DNA of 64,000 bases from positions 1,426,001-1,490,000 of the forward strand of contig OZ243941.1 in NCBI GenBank assembly GCA_965214205.1, read 5' to 3'. The position numbers were made by a program, and so were the translations under genes. Each line of letters starts with the position of its first letter. Positions within the stretch are counted from its first letter, which is position 1. The notes beneath the pieces were generated by a model, which was given only the letters and a program-made list of their open reading frames with translations, did no database searches and had not been told where the DNA came from. Shown here piece after piece: positions 27,332-37,359 of the stretch. The stretch comes from G963663315 sp965214205. GTDB lineage: Bacteria; Pseudomonadota; Gammaproteobacteria; Arenicellales; Poriferihabitantaceae.

Positions 27332-28459
27332 ATGGATTTTGAGGAAGAGTGGGCTGCCAATGAAGAGCAGCTTGTCCGTGAGGCGAGTTCCCTGGGAGAA
27401 TTGCTGGCACGGATGAAAGGCCTTTTTTCCTCACTGTCGATCAATGATCAGGTATGGGAAAGGCTGGTGGGATGCGCCCGCGAATTGCCCCCGACACTGG
27501 CGGGTTTCCCGCTTTGGGTGGGGTTTCCGATCGGTGAATCCCGACCGACTGCGGCGCTCAACGTATCGCTGGTGAGTGGAACCCGGTCTGCGGCGTCCTT
27601 CGAAAACGGGGCACAGTCCAACCAGTCGGAGCCGCCAGCAGCGTCTGTCGCTTCACTTCTGGGAGAGATCGGGAGGGAGGCATCTCCTCTTCGGCGTATC
27701 GTGGGCGACAGGATGCTGTTGCAGTATGAGATTGATCCGGGGCGGCACATGCAGGGGCAGCCGGGGTTCTGTCTGTATCCTGTTCGCCGGGCGCTGGCCG
27801 GTGACCCCTCCGGCCAACAGGTCGGAGATTTTCAGGTAGCGCTGGATGCAGTGATTTCTTCTATGAACCGGGAACCGGATGAGATTGAGCGTCGACACGC
27901 CGAGCGTGTCTATCTGGCGTTAGAGCCGAACACGCGCATCGGAGCCATTGGCGTTTTCCCGTCAAAAGGGGAGTTGCTTCAGCTCTCAGTACCGGGTTTT
28001 GTCAAAGCGCGCGATGTCATGGCGTTTCTGGAGCGCGCTGGCTGGCCCGGACGGCGATCAGCAGTCGCTACTGTGCTGGAGCGCCTTGAGACACGCGGCG
28101 CCCTCTCCGGGATGCAACTGGGGGTCCAGTTTGTTGTCAGTGCAGCAGGCCTGGATTCGTCCCTTGAGCTGCATGTCTTTTCCGCAAATACGATTTATGA
28201 TGATACCGGCTGGTTCAAGGACAAAGCGTGCTGGACGGAACTCATGGATGCGCTGCGCAAGGAACATCTTGCTGTCCCCGAGAAGCTGACGGGGCTGGCT
28301 GAATGGGCATCCGGAGCGAAACCTCTGATCGGTCGGTCGGGCCCGCTTCTGCTTCTACAGCGTATTCACCACTTCTCGATCATGTTGCCTGAGGATGGCG
28401 TCGAACAGGTTAATGCCTATGTGTTTCTGTTGATGGCCCGTTGGCCACGGCAGCGGTAG
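27332..28459 (+). CDS. Uncharacterised protein, paralogue of the 36144-37256 product
   Basis: I do not recognise this 375-aa family. It has no signal peptide or clear membrane helix. It shares a string of blocks with the other copy in this locus: an AxFPxxxxxP segment near residue 70, SPLRRIVGDRMLLQYEID, an LYPV block, NTRIGAIGVFPS, RAGWPGRRSAV, LPEKLTGLAEWASG and RIHHFSIML near the end. Its place between an oxygenase gene and the exporter genes suggests a tailoring or carrier role. ATG 27332 has an AAGG ribosome site 9 nt upstream. It is the last gene of the first tight gene run; a 182-nt gap follows. Confidence 0.7.
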   Translation: MDFEEEWAANEEQLVREASSLGELLARMKGLFSSLSINDQVWERLVGCARELPPTLAGFPLWVGFPIGESRPTAALNVSLVSGTRSAASFENGAQSNQSEPPAASVASLLGEIGREASPLRRIVGDRMLLQYEIDPGRHMQGQPGFCLYPVRRALAGDPSGQQVGDFQVALDAVISSMNREPDEIERRHAERVYLALEPNTRIGAIGVFPSKGELLQLSVPGFVKARDVMAFLERAGWPGRRSAVATVLERLETRGALSGMQLGVQFVVSAAGLDSSLELHVFSANTIYDDTGWFKDKACWTELMDALRKEHLAVPEKLTGLAEWASGAKPLIGRSGPLLLLQRIHHFSIMLPEDGVEQVNAYVFLLMARWPRQR

Positions 28460-28641
28460 TGGCAGAAATTCATCAAGGTAGTCCCGACGCATATTTGCAA
28501 CTCTTGCATTTGCATTTGACGCTTCAATATGTCAGAGTCATGCCAGAGTCGCGTATTATCTATTCGAGGTTCGGCGCCTCTGGACTGCGGTGATAAAATG
28601 TAAGCCGATTGAAGGCGGCGAAGTTTCGGAGTTACAATCTA

Positions 28642-29535
28642 ATGATCAGTTTGCAGCGTTTGGATCAAGCTGCTGCCAGTAGAAACAAGCGTCGTCAGTA
28701 TGACGCTCTGCTGACTGTAGCGGCGCCTCACGAGCGTATCATCTTTATCGTTACCATTGTGTTAATGCTGGTATTCCTTGCTTGGGCTCTGTTTGGTCGC
28801 ATAGAGCATGGAGTGACGATTGATGGGGTGCTGATCAAGCCAGGGTCGCGTCATGATGTGGTTTCGGCTGAGCCGGGGTATTTGATTGAATTTTTTTCGT
28901 TTCCGGGAAACTACGTAAAGGCTGGTGATCCGATCGCCCGGCAGAGTGTGCCGGAGCTTGCGCGTGAAGTAGAAGCCTTGCGTCGCCGGGTGGATCTTCT
29001 GGAGCGGGAAGCTGGACAGACGGGAGAGAACAGCGCTCTGCTGTCGTCGCTCCGAACGACGCTGCTGGAAATGGAGGCGCGACGCGATGTGCGCGAGATA
29101 ATCGTCACGCATATTGAGGGTGAAATCATGACCCTGCAATCCGAACCCGGAAAATTCGTCCCTGCCGGATCATCGGTTGCGCGAATCCGCAGCGGGCCTG
29201 ATGCGAAGGCCGGGCTGACTCACGCAGTGCTTCGCCTTCCGCCGGGCATTGCACAACGTATACAGCCGGGTATGCAGGCGACGGTTGACGTGGCAATACC
29301 GGGTCGCGGTACACAGATATTGCAGGGAGCAGTGGATTCTGTCACTGCCGGGCCATTGCCGAAATGGCTTGCGACCATGGAACCGGTAACCGAAGACGCT
29401 TTGTATCGAGTCCATGTCGTACTCCATCAGGAACCCGGGCACCCTGTATCGAACGGCGCCGCCTGCCGGGTGCGAATAGTGCTTGGAGAAGATTCCCCGA
29501 CTGCTCTGCTTGTCCCCGATTCCCGGGAGATCTGA
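28642..29535 (+). CDS. NHLP-type HlyD-like secretion protein
   Basis: Membrane fusion-type accessory of the peptide exporter, 297 aa. A single membrane helix lies at about residues 34-54, followed by a biotinyl-lipoyl-like half motif (VSAEPGYLIEFFSFPGNYVKAGDPIA), a short coiled coil (REVEALRRRVDLLEREAG) and the second half motif with LQSEPGKFVPAGSSVARI. The C-terminal beta-barrel reads PGMQATVDVAIPG. This short coiled-coil form, beside two ABC transporters, is that of NHLP bacteriocin systems. ATG 28642 has GGAG 10 nt away. The gap 28460-28641 may hold a promoter, with TATTAT at 28554-28559 as a possible -10. Confidence 0.85.
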   Translation: MISLQRLDQAAASRNKRRQYDALLTVAAPHERIIFIVTIVLMLVFLAWALFGRIEHGVTIDGVLIKPGSRHDVVSAEPGYLIEFFSFPGNYVKAGDPIARQSVPELAREVEALRRRVDLLEREAGQTGENSALLSSLRTTLLEMEARRDVREIIVTHIEGEIMTLQSEPGKFVPAGSSVARIRSGPDAKAGLTHAVLRLPPGIAQRIQPGMQATVDVAIPGRGTQILQGAVDSVTAGPLPKWLATMEPVTEDALYRVHVVLHQEPGHPVSNGAACRVRIVLGEDSPTALLVPDSREI

Positions 29536-29588
29536 TTGTCTTCAAGCCAAACCTTATCTGGAACTGAAATCAAGGACAAGTAGATCAA

Positions 29589-31811
29589 ATGGCGCTATTC
29601 CCTTTCGGTCGGTCGGCATCATCCAAAGTGTTGCCTGCAGGGACGCAACGCAAGCGACGGGCAATCACTCCGCTGGTCATGCAGATGCACATGACCGAAT
29701 GTGGGGCGGCATGCCTGGGAAGCATACTCGCGTATTTTGGACACTGGGTGCCCCTGAACGAATTACGCGCCCGCTGTGGAGTCAGTCGGGATGGCTCGAC
29801 CGCTGCGGGTCTCGCGCGGGCTGCCAGGCATTATGGTCTCAAATGTGTTGGCCGTAGCGTGAACGTGCAACACCTCATGAAAATGCCGTTTCCGCAGGTC
29901 CTGTTCTGGGAGTGGAACCATTTCCTGATTCTGGAGGGTTTCGATGGAAAATGGGCATTTCTGAACGACCCGGCTATGGGGCGCCGGAAGCTATCGCTGG
30001 ATGAACTTACCAAGGGTTTCTCGGGGATTGCGTTGCACTTCAGCCCCAATCCTGAATTTCAGCGCGGCGGCGTTGCTCCGGGTATGTTACAGCATCTCCC
30101 GGCATGGTTTAGCGGAAGCATCGGCCCATTCGTCTATATGCTGGTATGCGGGTTGATGATGGCCATGCTGACATTGATGGTACCGGTGACGCTCGGCCTG
30201 TTCGTGGATCGCGTATCCGGCGGGATCGAACAATGGGCAATGCTTGCCTCAGGCATTCTGGCTGTCTCCGCCATTTTAGTCTTCGGACTCAGTTGGATGA
30301 AGGAGCAATGTATGAAGCGTCTGTCCGTCCGTATGTCGATCATGGTCGGGAATCGCTGTCTGTCGAAACTGTTGCGGTTACGAGTGGAGTATTTCAGACA
30401 TCGTCTGGTTGGCGACCTGGCTGATCGCCTGCTGTCTATCGACAAGATTTCCAAAGGGATTCAGAATTATTTTGCTACTTTAGTGATCGAATTCGCAATG
30501 AGCATGGTATTTCTGGCTGCCATGCTGTTCTATGATGTGACGCTGGCGTTGGTCGTTGCAGGTCTGGCGGTGTTGAACGCCGTGCTTGCACACCTGATCG
30601 AGCGTATGCGAACCGATGAGAACTATGTGTTGCGGCGGGAGCAGAGTATGCTGATTGGGCTCGGTATGTTGATGTTGCAACAGGCCGACAATCTGCGGAT
30701 GACCGCTTCGGACGACGGTTTTTTCGCTCGTTGGAGTGGTCATCAGGCGCGTGAATTGACAGCGCGACAGCGATTTGTCGAATTTGGCTATGTAAGCACT
30801 GCCATCCCGGGGCTGTTCACGATTCTTACCCATGCGGCCGTACTGGCCTTCGGCGCGAATCAGGTTATGGCCGGAGAAATGACTCTGGGTACACTGGTTG
30901 CAATCTATATTCTGGCGGGAATGTTTCTGGCGCCGGTCGGACGATTTGCCGAGTTTGCTGATGGCTGGCAGGCGCTCGCGATCGGGCAGCAGCGTCTCGA
31001 AGACATTATGGAATCTGAGGAAGATGAACGATTCGGACGTCGGGATGCAGAATCAGACATTACCGTCACACTGAACGGACGATTGAGGTTGAGCGGTCAT
31101 GTGGAGTTGCGCGGGGTGACCTACGGATATGATCGGGGGCGTTCACCGCTGATCAAGGACTTTGACCTGATTATCAAACCGGGCCAGCGCATCGCGGTCA
31201 TTGGTATGAGCGGGTCCGGGAAGTCGACATTGGCCTCTTTGGTCTCCGGGGCCTATGAGCCGTGGTCTGGTGAAATCCTGTTCGACGGTCTTCAACGAGA
31301 GAATATACCGGATGAGGTGCTGGTACGCTCGCTTTCGGTAGTGGATCAGAGTCCGGTCCTTTTCTCCGCGACCGTGCGAGAAAATATTACCTTGTGGAAC
31401 TCTGCGGTTCCTGACAATATTCTGATTGCGGCTACACGGGATGCCTGTATCCATGATCGAATCCTGGAGCGGCCGCTCGGATATGCAGCGCCGGTTGACG
31501 AAGACGGGGGGAATTTCAGTGGAGGGGAATGCCAGCGGCTGGAAATAGCTCGCGCACTGGTGGGGAATCCGACCGTACTGATTCTTGACGAAGCCACCAG
31601 CGCACTGGATGCGGCCACCGAAAAAGCCGTTGACGATGCGCTGCGGCGGCGCGGCGTGAGCTGCCTGGTTATAGCCCACCGGCTCAGTACAATCCGGGAC
31701 TGTGACGAAATAGTCGTTCTCGATCAAGGGGTTGTGGTCCAACGCGGGAATCATGATGAACTCATGGTTGACCCGGATGGTCTCTACTATCGGCTGGTTC
31801 AGGCAGGCTAG
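29589..31811 (+). CDS. NHLP exporter with C39 peptidase, permease and ATPase domains
   Basis: A 740-aa peptidase-containing ABC transporter that should cut the leader from the modified precursor and export the product. The C39 domain (1 to about 150) has the catalytic Cys38 in TECGAACL, His111 in NHFLILEG and Asp127 in LNDPAMG. A six-helix ABC membrane domain follows (about 170-460), then the ATPase with Walker A GMSGSGKST, signature FSGGECQRLEIARAL, Walker B VLILDEATSALD and the switch His in VIAHRLST. The order matches the NHLP export peptidase/permease/ATPase family. The leader site Ala-Ala-Gly at 37417-37425 is its probable substrate. Confidence 0.93.
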   Translation: MALFPFGRSASSKVLPAGTQRKRRAITPLVMQMHMTECGAACLGSILAYFGHWVPLNELRARCGVSRDGSTAAGLARAARHYGLKCVGRSVNVQHLMKMPFPQVLFWEWNHFLILEGFDGKWAFLNDPAMGRRKLSLDELTKGFSGIALHFSPNPEFQRGGVAPGMLQHLPAWFSGSIGPFVYMLVCGLMMAMLTLMVPVTLGLFVDRVSGGIEQWAMLASGILAVSAILVFGLSWMKEQCMKRLSVRMSIMVGNRCLSKLLRLRVEYFRHRLVGDLADRLLSIDKISKGIQNYFATLVIEFAMSMVFLAAMLFYDVTLALVVAGLAVLNAVLAHLIERMRTDENYVLRREQSMLIGLGMLMLQQADNLRMTASDDGFFARWSGHQARELTARQRFVEFGYVSTAIPGLFTILTHAAVLAFGANQVMAGEMTLGTLVAIYILAGMFLAPVGRFAEFADGWQALAIGQQRLEDIMESEEDERFGRRDAESDITVTLNGRLRLSGHVELRGVTYGYDRGRSPLIKDFDLIIKPGQRIAVIGMSGSGKSTLASLVSGAYEPWSGEILFDGLQRENIPDEVLVRSLSVVDQSPVLFSATVRENITLWNSAVPDNILIAATRDACIHDRILERPLGYAAPVDEDGGNFSGGECQRLEIARALVGNPTVLILDEATSALDAATEKAVDDALRRRGVSCLVIAHRLSTIRDCDEIVVLDQGVVVQRGNHDELMVDPDGLYYRLVQAG

Positions 31812-31812
31812 G

Positions 31813-34749
31813 ATGATGCCGCACCCGGATAATCAACCGTTTGTTGAACTCGCGGTCGAGTCCGGTGTGAGTGTGCCTTGCGCCGGTAACCTGCCGTTGG
31901 ACATGAGCGACTCCGAAAGTGTGTGGTTCGTCGAAACGGGCGCAGTCGATATTTTTCTTGTCGAACGACAAGATGGAGTGGAGCAAACGGCGTTACAGCT
32001 ACTGATGCGCGCCGAAGCAGGTCGCCTGCTGCCCGGTGTCGCGCCGCAATCAGAGGAAACGACACTGAGCCTGATTGCGAAGGGATTGCCGGGCACTGTA
32101 TTGCGACAGCTGTCGATCTCTGAGCTGTCGGCAGTTTCCGGCGCCGAACTGGCGGCGCTGGTCGATACCTGGATCATGGATATATCCGCAGCGCTCTCCC
32201 GGGATGTCATGTACCCGCCGTTGCCGGATGTGCTGGTGGAAGTCGGGCAGACTTCGACAGCACAAGGCAGCACGTTCTCTACGCGAACTGGAGTGTGCTG
32301 GGTGCGGTTGCCGACTTCGGCGCCGGGCGCAGGTCTGTTCATGGGCTTGGTTGAAGCGCCGACCGGAGAACCGGATGAAACCGCCCCCCCGGAGGTATTG
32401 CCGCTAACCCCCGCGAACTGGCTCAAGGTAACACCCCCACAACGGCTGTTTGATGTCCTGTCGTCAGAAGCGCTGGCTGTTGATGACCGGCTGCTCCCTG
32501 CACTCACGCTATTCCATAAATTCGTGTTTTCCACAGAGCGAATTAACCGAATGCTCATGGTCGTGGACCAGGCCAATCTGGAGCGTGCCAGCACAGCGGG
32601 CCGCCGTGTCGACGAGGACCGGGCCCGGCGTAAACTTTTCAGTGTGTCTGGCGGGTCGGAGCAGGAAAGTGTTGAGGATGATGACTCAGCCCTGGCCAGG
32701 GTTCTTGGCATGATCGGTCGGCATGAAGGAATTAAATTCAAGTGGCCGGTGCGAACAGATGCACCTGAAATCCCTCCTGATCTGGTCGATATTCTGGATC
32801 TATCCAGCGTGCGCGGGCGAAGGGTACGACTCGACGAGGGCGATTGCTGGTGGGTCGGTGACAGCGGCGCGATGCTGGCGTTTCGCGCAGAGGACGGCGC
32901 TCCGGTAGCCTTGTTGCCCGGCATGCCGGGGCGTTACCGGATGTTTGATCCTGCCACAGAACGCTTGACCCGGGTTACCCCCGAGTGCGCCGATACTCTC
33001 GAGGACGAAGCCTGGCTGTTTTATCGACCGCTTGAGCCGGAAGCGATTCGTCCGCGCGACCTGTTATGGATTTTCGGGAATGGGCTGGGTACGGGTCTCG
33101 CCCGCTTTGCGACAGCCGGATTGGTGAGTGGCCTGATCATGTTGCTGCCAGCAGTGATTCTGGGATTTATCGTGAACCAGGTGATCCCGACCGGGGAATT
33201 CGGTTTGCTGTATTCGGTAACCGCAGGACTGGCGACCTTTGCTGTGATCTGGGCGTTGATTCATATCTTTCAGGGAATGGCTCTGATGCGCCTTGAAGGA
33301 CGCATCGCGTCCCGCATTGAAGCTGCTTTCTGGGACCGCTTGCTCCGGTTGCCGCTTGGCTTCCTGCATCGCTACCCGTCCGCAAACCGTGCCATGCGAG
33401 GCATGGCGTTCCAGCGTCTGCGTGACATTATTCAGGGTGTGACCGCCAATAATGTGCTGTCGATTATCTTCTTGTTGCCGGCGCTTGGAGTGATTTTTTT
33501 CTATGATGTCGCGCTCGGTAGTATTACCACTGCCTTAGGGTTTTTGTTCCTGCTCGTGACCCTGCTCGTGGGTCTGCAGCAAGTCTCTCCGTATGAGAGG
33601 ATGATCCGTGCGTCTCACCGTCTCACCGGCGTTCTGTTCCAGATAATCAACGGAATTTCCAAGCTGCGTATCGAAGGGGCGGAAGGATCAGTTTATGCGG
33701 TGTGGGCCCGACACTATGGTGAACAGCAAAGCGCCGAACTGGAGCTTGGCGCCTGGGATGCCCGATTGCGGGCATTCGGCGCCGCGCTGCCACTGCTTGC
33801 CAGCGCGGCGCTGTTCCTGGTTGTGGGGTTACGTGGCCTGGAGAACCTGTCAACCGGTGATTTTCTGGTTATCTACACCGCTTTCATGCTGTTCGTGACG
33901 GGAGTGGTTCGGCTGGGCGCATCATTCGGCGCTGTGGCCGCCGTTGCGCCTGAGATCGCCCAGATCCGGCCGTTCCTTACCGAGGTTCCTGAAGTGAGCA
34001 GTGGCCAGAAGCCGGTCGAGTATCTGGGCGGGGATCTGGTATTTGACCATGTCTCCTTTCGGTATGATCCTGAGGGCCCGATGATTCTTGATGATGTATC
34101 CATTCATGCCCGGCGAGGTGAGTTCATTGCGATTGCCGGCGAGTCGGGAACCGGCAAGAGTACATTGTTCCGGCTCGCGCTTGGTCTGAACGAGCCGAGT
34201 GCCGGAACCATATACTATGACGGACGCGATCTGAGGCAACTGAACGTCAAGCAGGTGCGCCAGAAGGTTGGATCGGTTCCACAGAATGCGGGTCTTCACC
34301 CGCAAGATCTATGGGATAACATATCGGCTGATAAGGAAAACATGGACGCGGATACTGTATGGCGGGCCGCGCGAGACGCATTTGTCGACCAGGATATAGC
34401 AAAAATGCCGATGCAGATGCTGACCTGTGTGGGGGACAGTCAAAGTGTCCTGTCGGGAGGGGAGACCCAGCGAATTACAATCGCTCGGGCGCTGGCGCGA
34501 GACCCTCGTATCCTGTTGCTCGACGAAGCAACCAATTTCCTGGACAATGACAATCAGCTAAAAATCATGAACCGACTGGCGCAGTTGCCCATGACACGCA
34601 TCGTCATCGCGCATCGTCTTTCCACATTGCGTCAGGCTGATCGCATCTATGTGATGCAGTCAGGCAAGGTTGTCGAGCAAGGCAGTTACCAGGAGTTGAT
34701 TACGGTTGATGGCGTATTCAGTGAGCTGGTACGCCGTCAGCAGGCTTGA
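31813..34749 (+). CDS. Second NHLP exporter ABC transporter (permease/ATPase)
   Basis: A 978-aa ABC transporter without peptidase domain. The first 420 or so residues form a large soluble domain typical of the NHLP permease/ATPase subunit, with a cyclic-nucleotide-binding-like start (SVWFVETGAVDIFLVE). Then come about six membrane helices (430-700) and an ATPase with Walker A GESGTGKST, LSGGETQRITIARAL and ILLLDEATNFLD. The usual SALD after Walker B is NFLD here. ATG 31813 starts 1 nt after the stop of the C39 transporter, so the two are translationally coupled and probably form a heterodimer. Confidence 0.92.
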   Translation: MMPHPDNQPFVELAVESGVSVPCAGNLPLDMSDSESVWFVETGAVDIFLVERQDGVEQTALQLLMRAEAGRLLPGVAPQSEETTLSLIAKGLPGTVLRQLSISELSAVSGAELAALVDTWIMDISAALSRDVMYPPLPDVLVEVGQTSTAQGSTFSTRTGVCWVRLPTSAPGAGLFMGLVEAPTGEPDETAPPEVLPLTPANWLKVTPPQRLFDVLSSEALAVDDRLLPALTLFHKFVFSTERINRMLMVVDQANLERASTAGRRVDEDRARRKLFSVSGGSEQESVEDDDSALARVLGMIGRHEGIKFKWPVRTDAPEIPPDLVDILDLSSVRGRRVRLDEGDCWWVGDSGAMLAFRAEDGAPVALLPGMPGRYRMFDPATERLTRVTPECADTLEDEAWLFYRPLEPEAIRPRDLLWIFGNGLGTGLARFATAGLVSGLIMLLPAVILGFIVNQVIPTGEFGLLYSVTAGLATFAVIWALIHIFQGMALMRLEGRIASRIEAAFWDRLLRLPLGFLHRYPSANRAMRGMAFQRLRDIIQGVTANNVLSIIFLLPALGVIFFYDVALGSITTALGFLFLLVTLLVGLQQVSPYERMIRASHRLTGVLFQIINGISKLRIEGAEGSVYAVWARHYGEQQSAELELGAWDARLRAFGAALPLLASAALFLVVGLRGLENLSTGDFLVIYTAFMLFVTGVVRLGASFGAVAAVAPEIAQIRPFLTEVPEVSSGQKPVEYLGGDLVFDHVSFRYDPEGPMILDDVSIHARRGEFIAIAGESGTGKSTLFRLALGLNEPSAGTIYYDGRDLRQLNVKQVRQKVGSVPQNAGLHPQDLWDNISADKENMDADTVWRAARDAFVDQDIAKMPMQMLTCVGDSQSVLSGGETQRITIARALARDPRILLLDEATNFLDNDNQLKIMNRLAQLPMTRIVIAHRLSTLRQADRIYVMQSGKVVEQGSYQELITVDGVFSELVRRQQA

Positions 34750-34785
34750 GCGGATAAGTCGTGACTGCGGGAGAATCGGGCCGAA

Positions 34786-36147
34786 ATGGCGAGTGACCGA
34801 AAAGTTCTCGTCGTTGGCGCAGGCCTGGCAGGGCTGGCGTCTGCTTACGCCCTTAAGATGAAAGGGTTGGATGTCAGCGTAATTGAAGCGGCGGCGCATC
34901 CTGGTGGAAGGGCTACGCGGCAGACGGTCGAGGGATTCCAGATTGATCTCGGCGCGAACCTGTTTCTCGAAACTTACGCCACGGCCAGGCAGATGGCGGA
35001 CCAACTCGGCGTTCCCTTGAGACGGACACCCGTGCCGATACACAGTGGCATATACCGTAACGGGCGATTTCACGGCCTGTACGGCGATAGTCGCCCCGGC
35101 AGCCTGTGGAAAACGGCGCGAACGATGTTGTCGTTTCAACTGTTGCCGCCCAGGGGAGTCTGGCAGGCCATCCGGTTCGCGAGAATGCTTCAGGCGCGCA
35201 AGGACGATTTGAGCTTCGACGATTATTCCCGGATGCTTGATCTGGATACTGGCGAGAGCGCTGCCGAATTCTTCGAGACAAAAGTCGGCGCTGAGTCTCT
35301 CGACTGGCTGTACGGGCCGGGTTTGTCCGGCTACACCTTTGCACATCCTGAACAAGTCGGCGCCGCTTACGCGATGGCAACACTTTGGCATAATGGTCTG
35401 AATGGCGTTGCCTGGCCCTGTCTCCCCGATGGAGGCATGGGGACATTCGTCAAGGCTCTTGTAGAAGCCTGTGGCTCAAGTATCAGGCTGTCCACACCGA
35501 TACGGCGCATTGTCCTCAAGGACGGAGTGGCAAAGGGAGTCGTCACGGATGCTGGCCTGATTGAGGCTGATGCAGTGATCTGTGCTACGACCGCGAGTGT
35601 GGCTCTTGAAATAGCGCCCGATCTGCCACCTGCGGTTCGCGACACTCTGGGCCGGGTAACCTATTCCAGGTGCTGCCGTGTGTTCTTCGGTGTCGACTCG
35701 AATCCATTACCCCGGGACTGGTACGCAGTCAGCTTTCCCCGACAGACGGGGGCGCTCATTACTGGCATGAGTAACGCTGGCGTGCTGGCGCCGGAGACTG
35801 TGCCGCAGGGAAAGGCGCTCATTGACGCGCTTGTGATTGACCGACAGGCGGAAGATCTGTTCGCGCTGAACGATGAGGAGGTGCAGGAGCGGGTTCTGTC
35901 GGAGGCGCTCAGCTATGTTCCCGAAATGCCCCGTGTGCCGTTGTTCACCCGGGTCCATCGGTGGCCGGAGGCCGTATGTCTGTTGCCCGGCGGCGCTATG
36001 ACCGCGCTGCATACTATGCGACAGGAAGACTACGGCGGCATCAACGGACTGTTTCTCGCAGGTGACTATATGGCAGTGCCTTCCGTGAATGGTGCATTAC
36101 GCAGCGGGTTGGACGCCGCCAACGCAGTGACCCAGTGTCTCCGTTAA
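34786..36147 (+). CDS. FAD-dependent oxidoreductase of the amine oxidase/desaturase group
   Basis: A 453-aa flavoprotein. The dinucleotide motif VVGAGLAGLASAYAL at residues 9-23, the GGRA segment, and the C-terminal LAGDYMAVPSVNGALRSG FAD motif are those of the protoporphyrinogen oxidase/phytoene desaturase/amine oxidase family. It could oxidise azolines, desaturate a side chain or act on a lipid; none can be chosen from sequence. No SagB-type FMN dehydrogenase is seen in the locus, which makes this gene one candidate for azoline oxidation. It follows the transporter by 36 nt and converges, with a 4-nt overlap, with the next gene. Confidence 0.8.
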   Translation: MASDRKVLVVGAGLAGLASAYALKMKGLDVSVIEAAAHPGGRATRQTVEGFQIDLGANLFLETYATARQMADQLGVPLRRTPVPIHSGIYRNGRFHGLYGDSRPGSLWKTARTMLSFQLLPPRGVWQAIRFARMLQARKDDLSFDDYSRMLDLDTGESAAEFFETKVGAESLDWLYGPGLSGYTFAHPEQVGAAYAMATLWHNGLNGVAWPCLPDGGMGTFVKALVEACGSSIRLSTPIRRIVLKDGVAKGVVTDAGLIEADAVICATTASVALEIAPDLPPAVRDTLGRVTYSRCCRVFFGVDSNPLPRDWYAVSFPRQTGALITGMSNAGVLAPETVPQGKALIDALVIDRQAEDLFALNDEEVQERVLSEALSYVPEMPRVPLFTRVHRWPEAVCLLPGGAMTALHTMRQEDYGGINGLFLAGDYMAVPSVNGALRSGLDAANAVTQCLR

Positions 36148-37256
36148 GGTTGGCTTCCAGGCGGTGTGGACATCATCAGGAAAAAGATATAACCCTTCGC
36201 TGCCCCGACCTGATCGTCTGTTATAGAGAGCTTGATGTGGTGTATTCCCCGTACCAGCATCATTGGACCGGATGGGGTGAGAAAAGTAGTCGACCCGGTT
36301 GACCATCTGGACAGTTCCGCAAGTTTCCCGGGCAAGGCCAGTTCCCGCTCACCGATTGCATCAATAACCGGGGTCCAGGGCTTTACGTCCTTCAACCATT
36401 CTTTCTCCTGGGCAAAGAAACTCAAGCCCAGAACCGGGCCTACACCATCCGCGGTAATATCAAAATGGATTCCGAGATAGGCAAAAGCGTTGCGCTTGTC
36501 AAAGAACGACACCGCCTCGCCCACGGCTGAAGACTGACCAGGCCAGCCCGCCCGGTTCAGGAATGTCACCACATCGTCCGCTTTCCTGAAGCCGGTCACG
36601 GCGAACCGCATGGTCCTTTGTCGTGACGGGAAGGTGCCTATGGCCCGGATGAACGTGTTCGGCAGTAATATTTCTCTCAGGCGTTCAACCTGCCGACGCT
36701 CTGCAGCATCCTGACTCCATCCGCCGGCGAAGACCAGAGCATCGTGAACCGCTCTTAACTCGGGTAGCTGTAGTCCACCGCCCGCCAGTCTGTCATCGAC
36801 AGGATAGAGGAATATGCCCGGGTCCGGAGGGGTTTTGTTCGCCACCGTGTCGATATCGTACTCCAGTAGCATCTTTCTACCGATAGCGCGGCGGAGCAGG
36901 GAAGTCTCGCGGTCTGTTTCGTCCAGCAACCATGCCAGACGGCTTGCAGTCAATGAATCTGCGTCTTGTGTCCGTCCCTTGTTCTGGTAATACGTGGCTG
37001 TTCGACTGTCGCCGACCAGCGAAACGCCAAAATCTGCCCTCAACTCCGGGTCCTGCAATGGAATCTCGAGTCCGAACGGAAACGCCGCCATGGTTACCGG
37101 GACTTCGCAAGCGCGGTTGAGCAGATTCTCCCAACCCGGCCCGTCAACCAGACGAGGGGAAATATGTGGACGCATCCGCGCCAGCAAATGCCCCATGGTA
37201 TCGGCTACCGCCGGGAGGCACTTCTCCGTCCAGATCCAGCTCTCCCTGGTATTCAC
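36144..37256 (-). CDS. Uncharacterised protein, paralogue of the 27332-28459 product
   Basis: A 370-aa protein of a family I do not recognise, clearly related to the product of 27332-28459. Shared blocks are AAFPFGLEIPLQDP, SLLRRAIGRKMLLEYDID, IFLYPVDD, NTFIRAIGTFPS, RAGWPGQSSAV, LPGKLAELSRWSTG and RGIHHIKLSI. It starts at a GTG with no visible ribosome site. It is on the same strand as the precursor gene and 145 nt downstream of it, so the two are probably co-transcribed. This linkage suggests a role in handling or modifying the precursor, which is inference. Confidence 0.7.
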   Translation of the reverse strand: MNTRESWIWTEKCLPAVADTMGHLLARMRPHISPRLVDGPGWENLLNRACEVPVTMAAFPFGLEIPLQDPELRADFGVSLVGDSRTATYYQNKGRTQDADSLTASRLAWLLDETDRETSLLRRAIGRKMLLEYDIDTVANKTPPDPGIFLYPVDDRLAGGGLQLPELRAVHDALVFAGGWSQDAAERRQVERLREILLPNTFIRAIGTFPSRQRTMRFAVTGFRKADDVVTFLNRAGWPGQSSAVGEAVSFFDKRNAFAYLGIHFDITADGVGPVLGLSFFAQEKEWLKDVKPWTPVIDAIGERELALPGKLAELSRWSTGSTTFLTPSGPMMLVRGIHHIKLSITDDQVGAAKGYIFFLMMSTPPGSQP

Positions 37257-37359
37257 TGAATCACGACGGTCTTGTCAAGCCAACAACTAAACCCCACTGC
37301 CGACATGCCGAAACACGGCGGTAGCGGGGATAGCGGGAGGCCATCAAAATACCCCCGGC

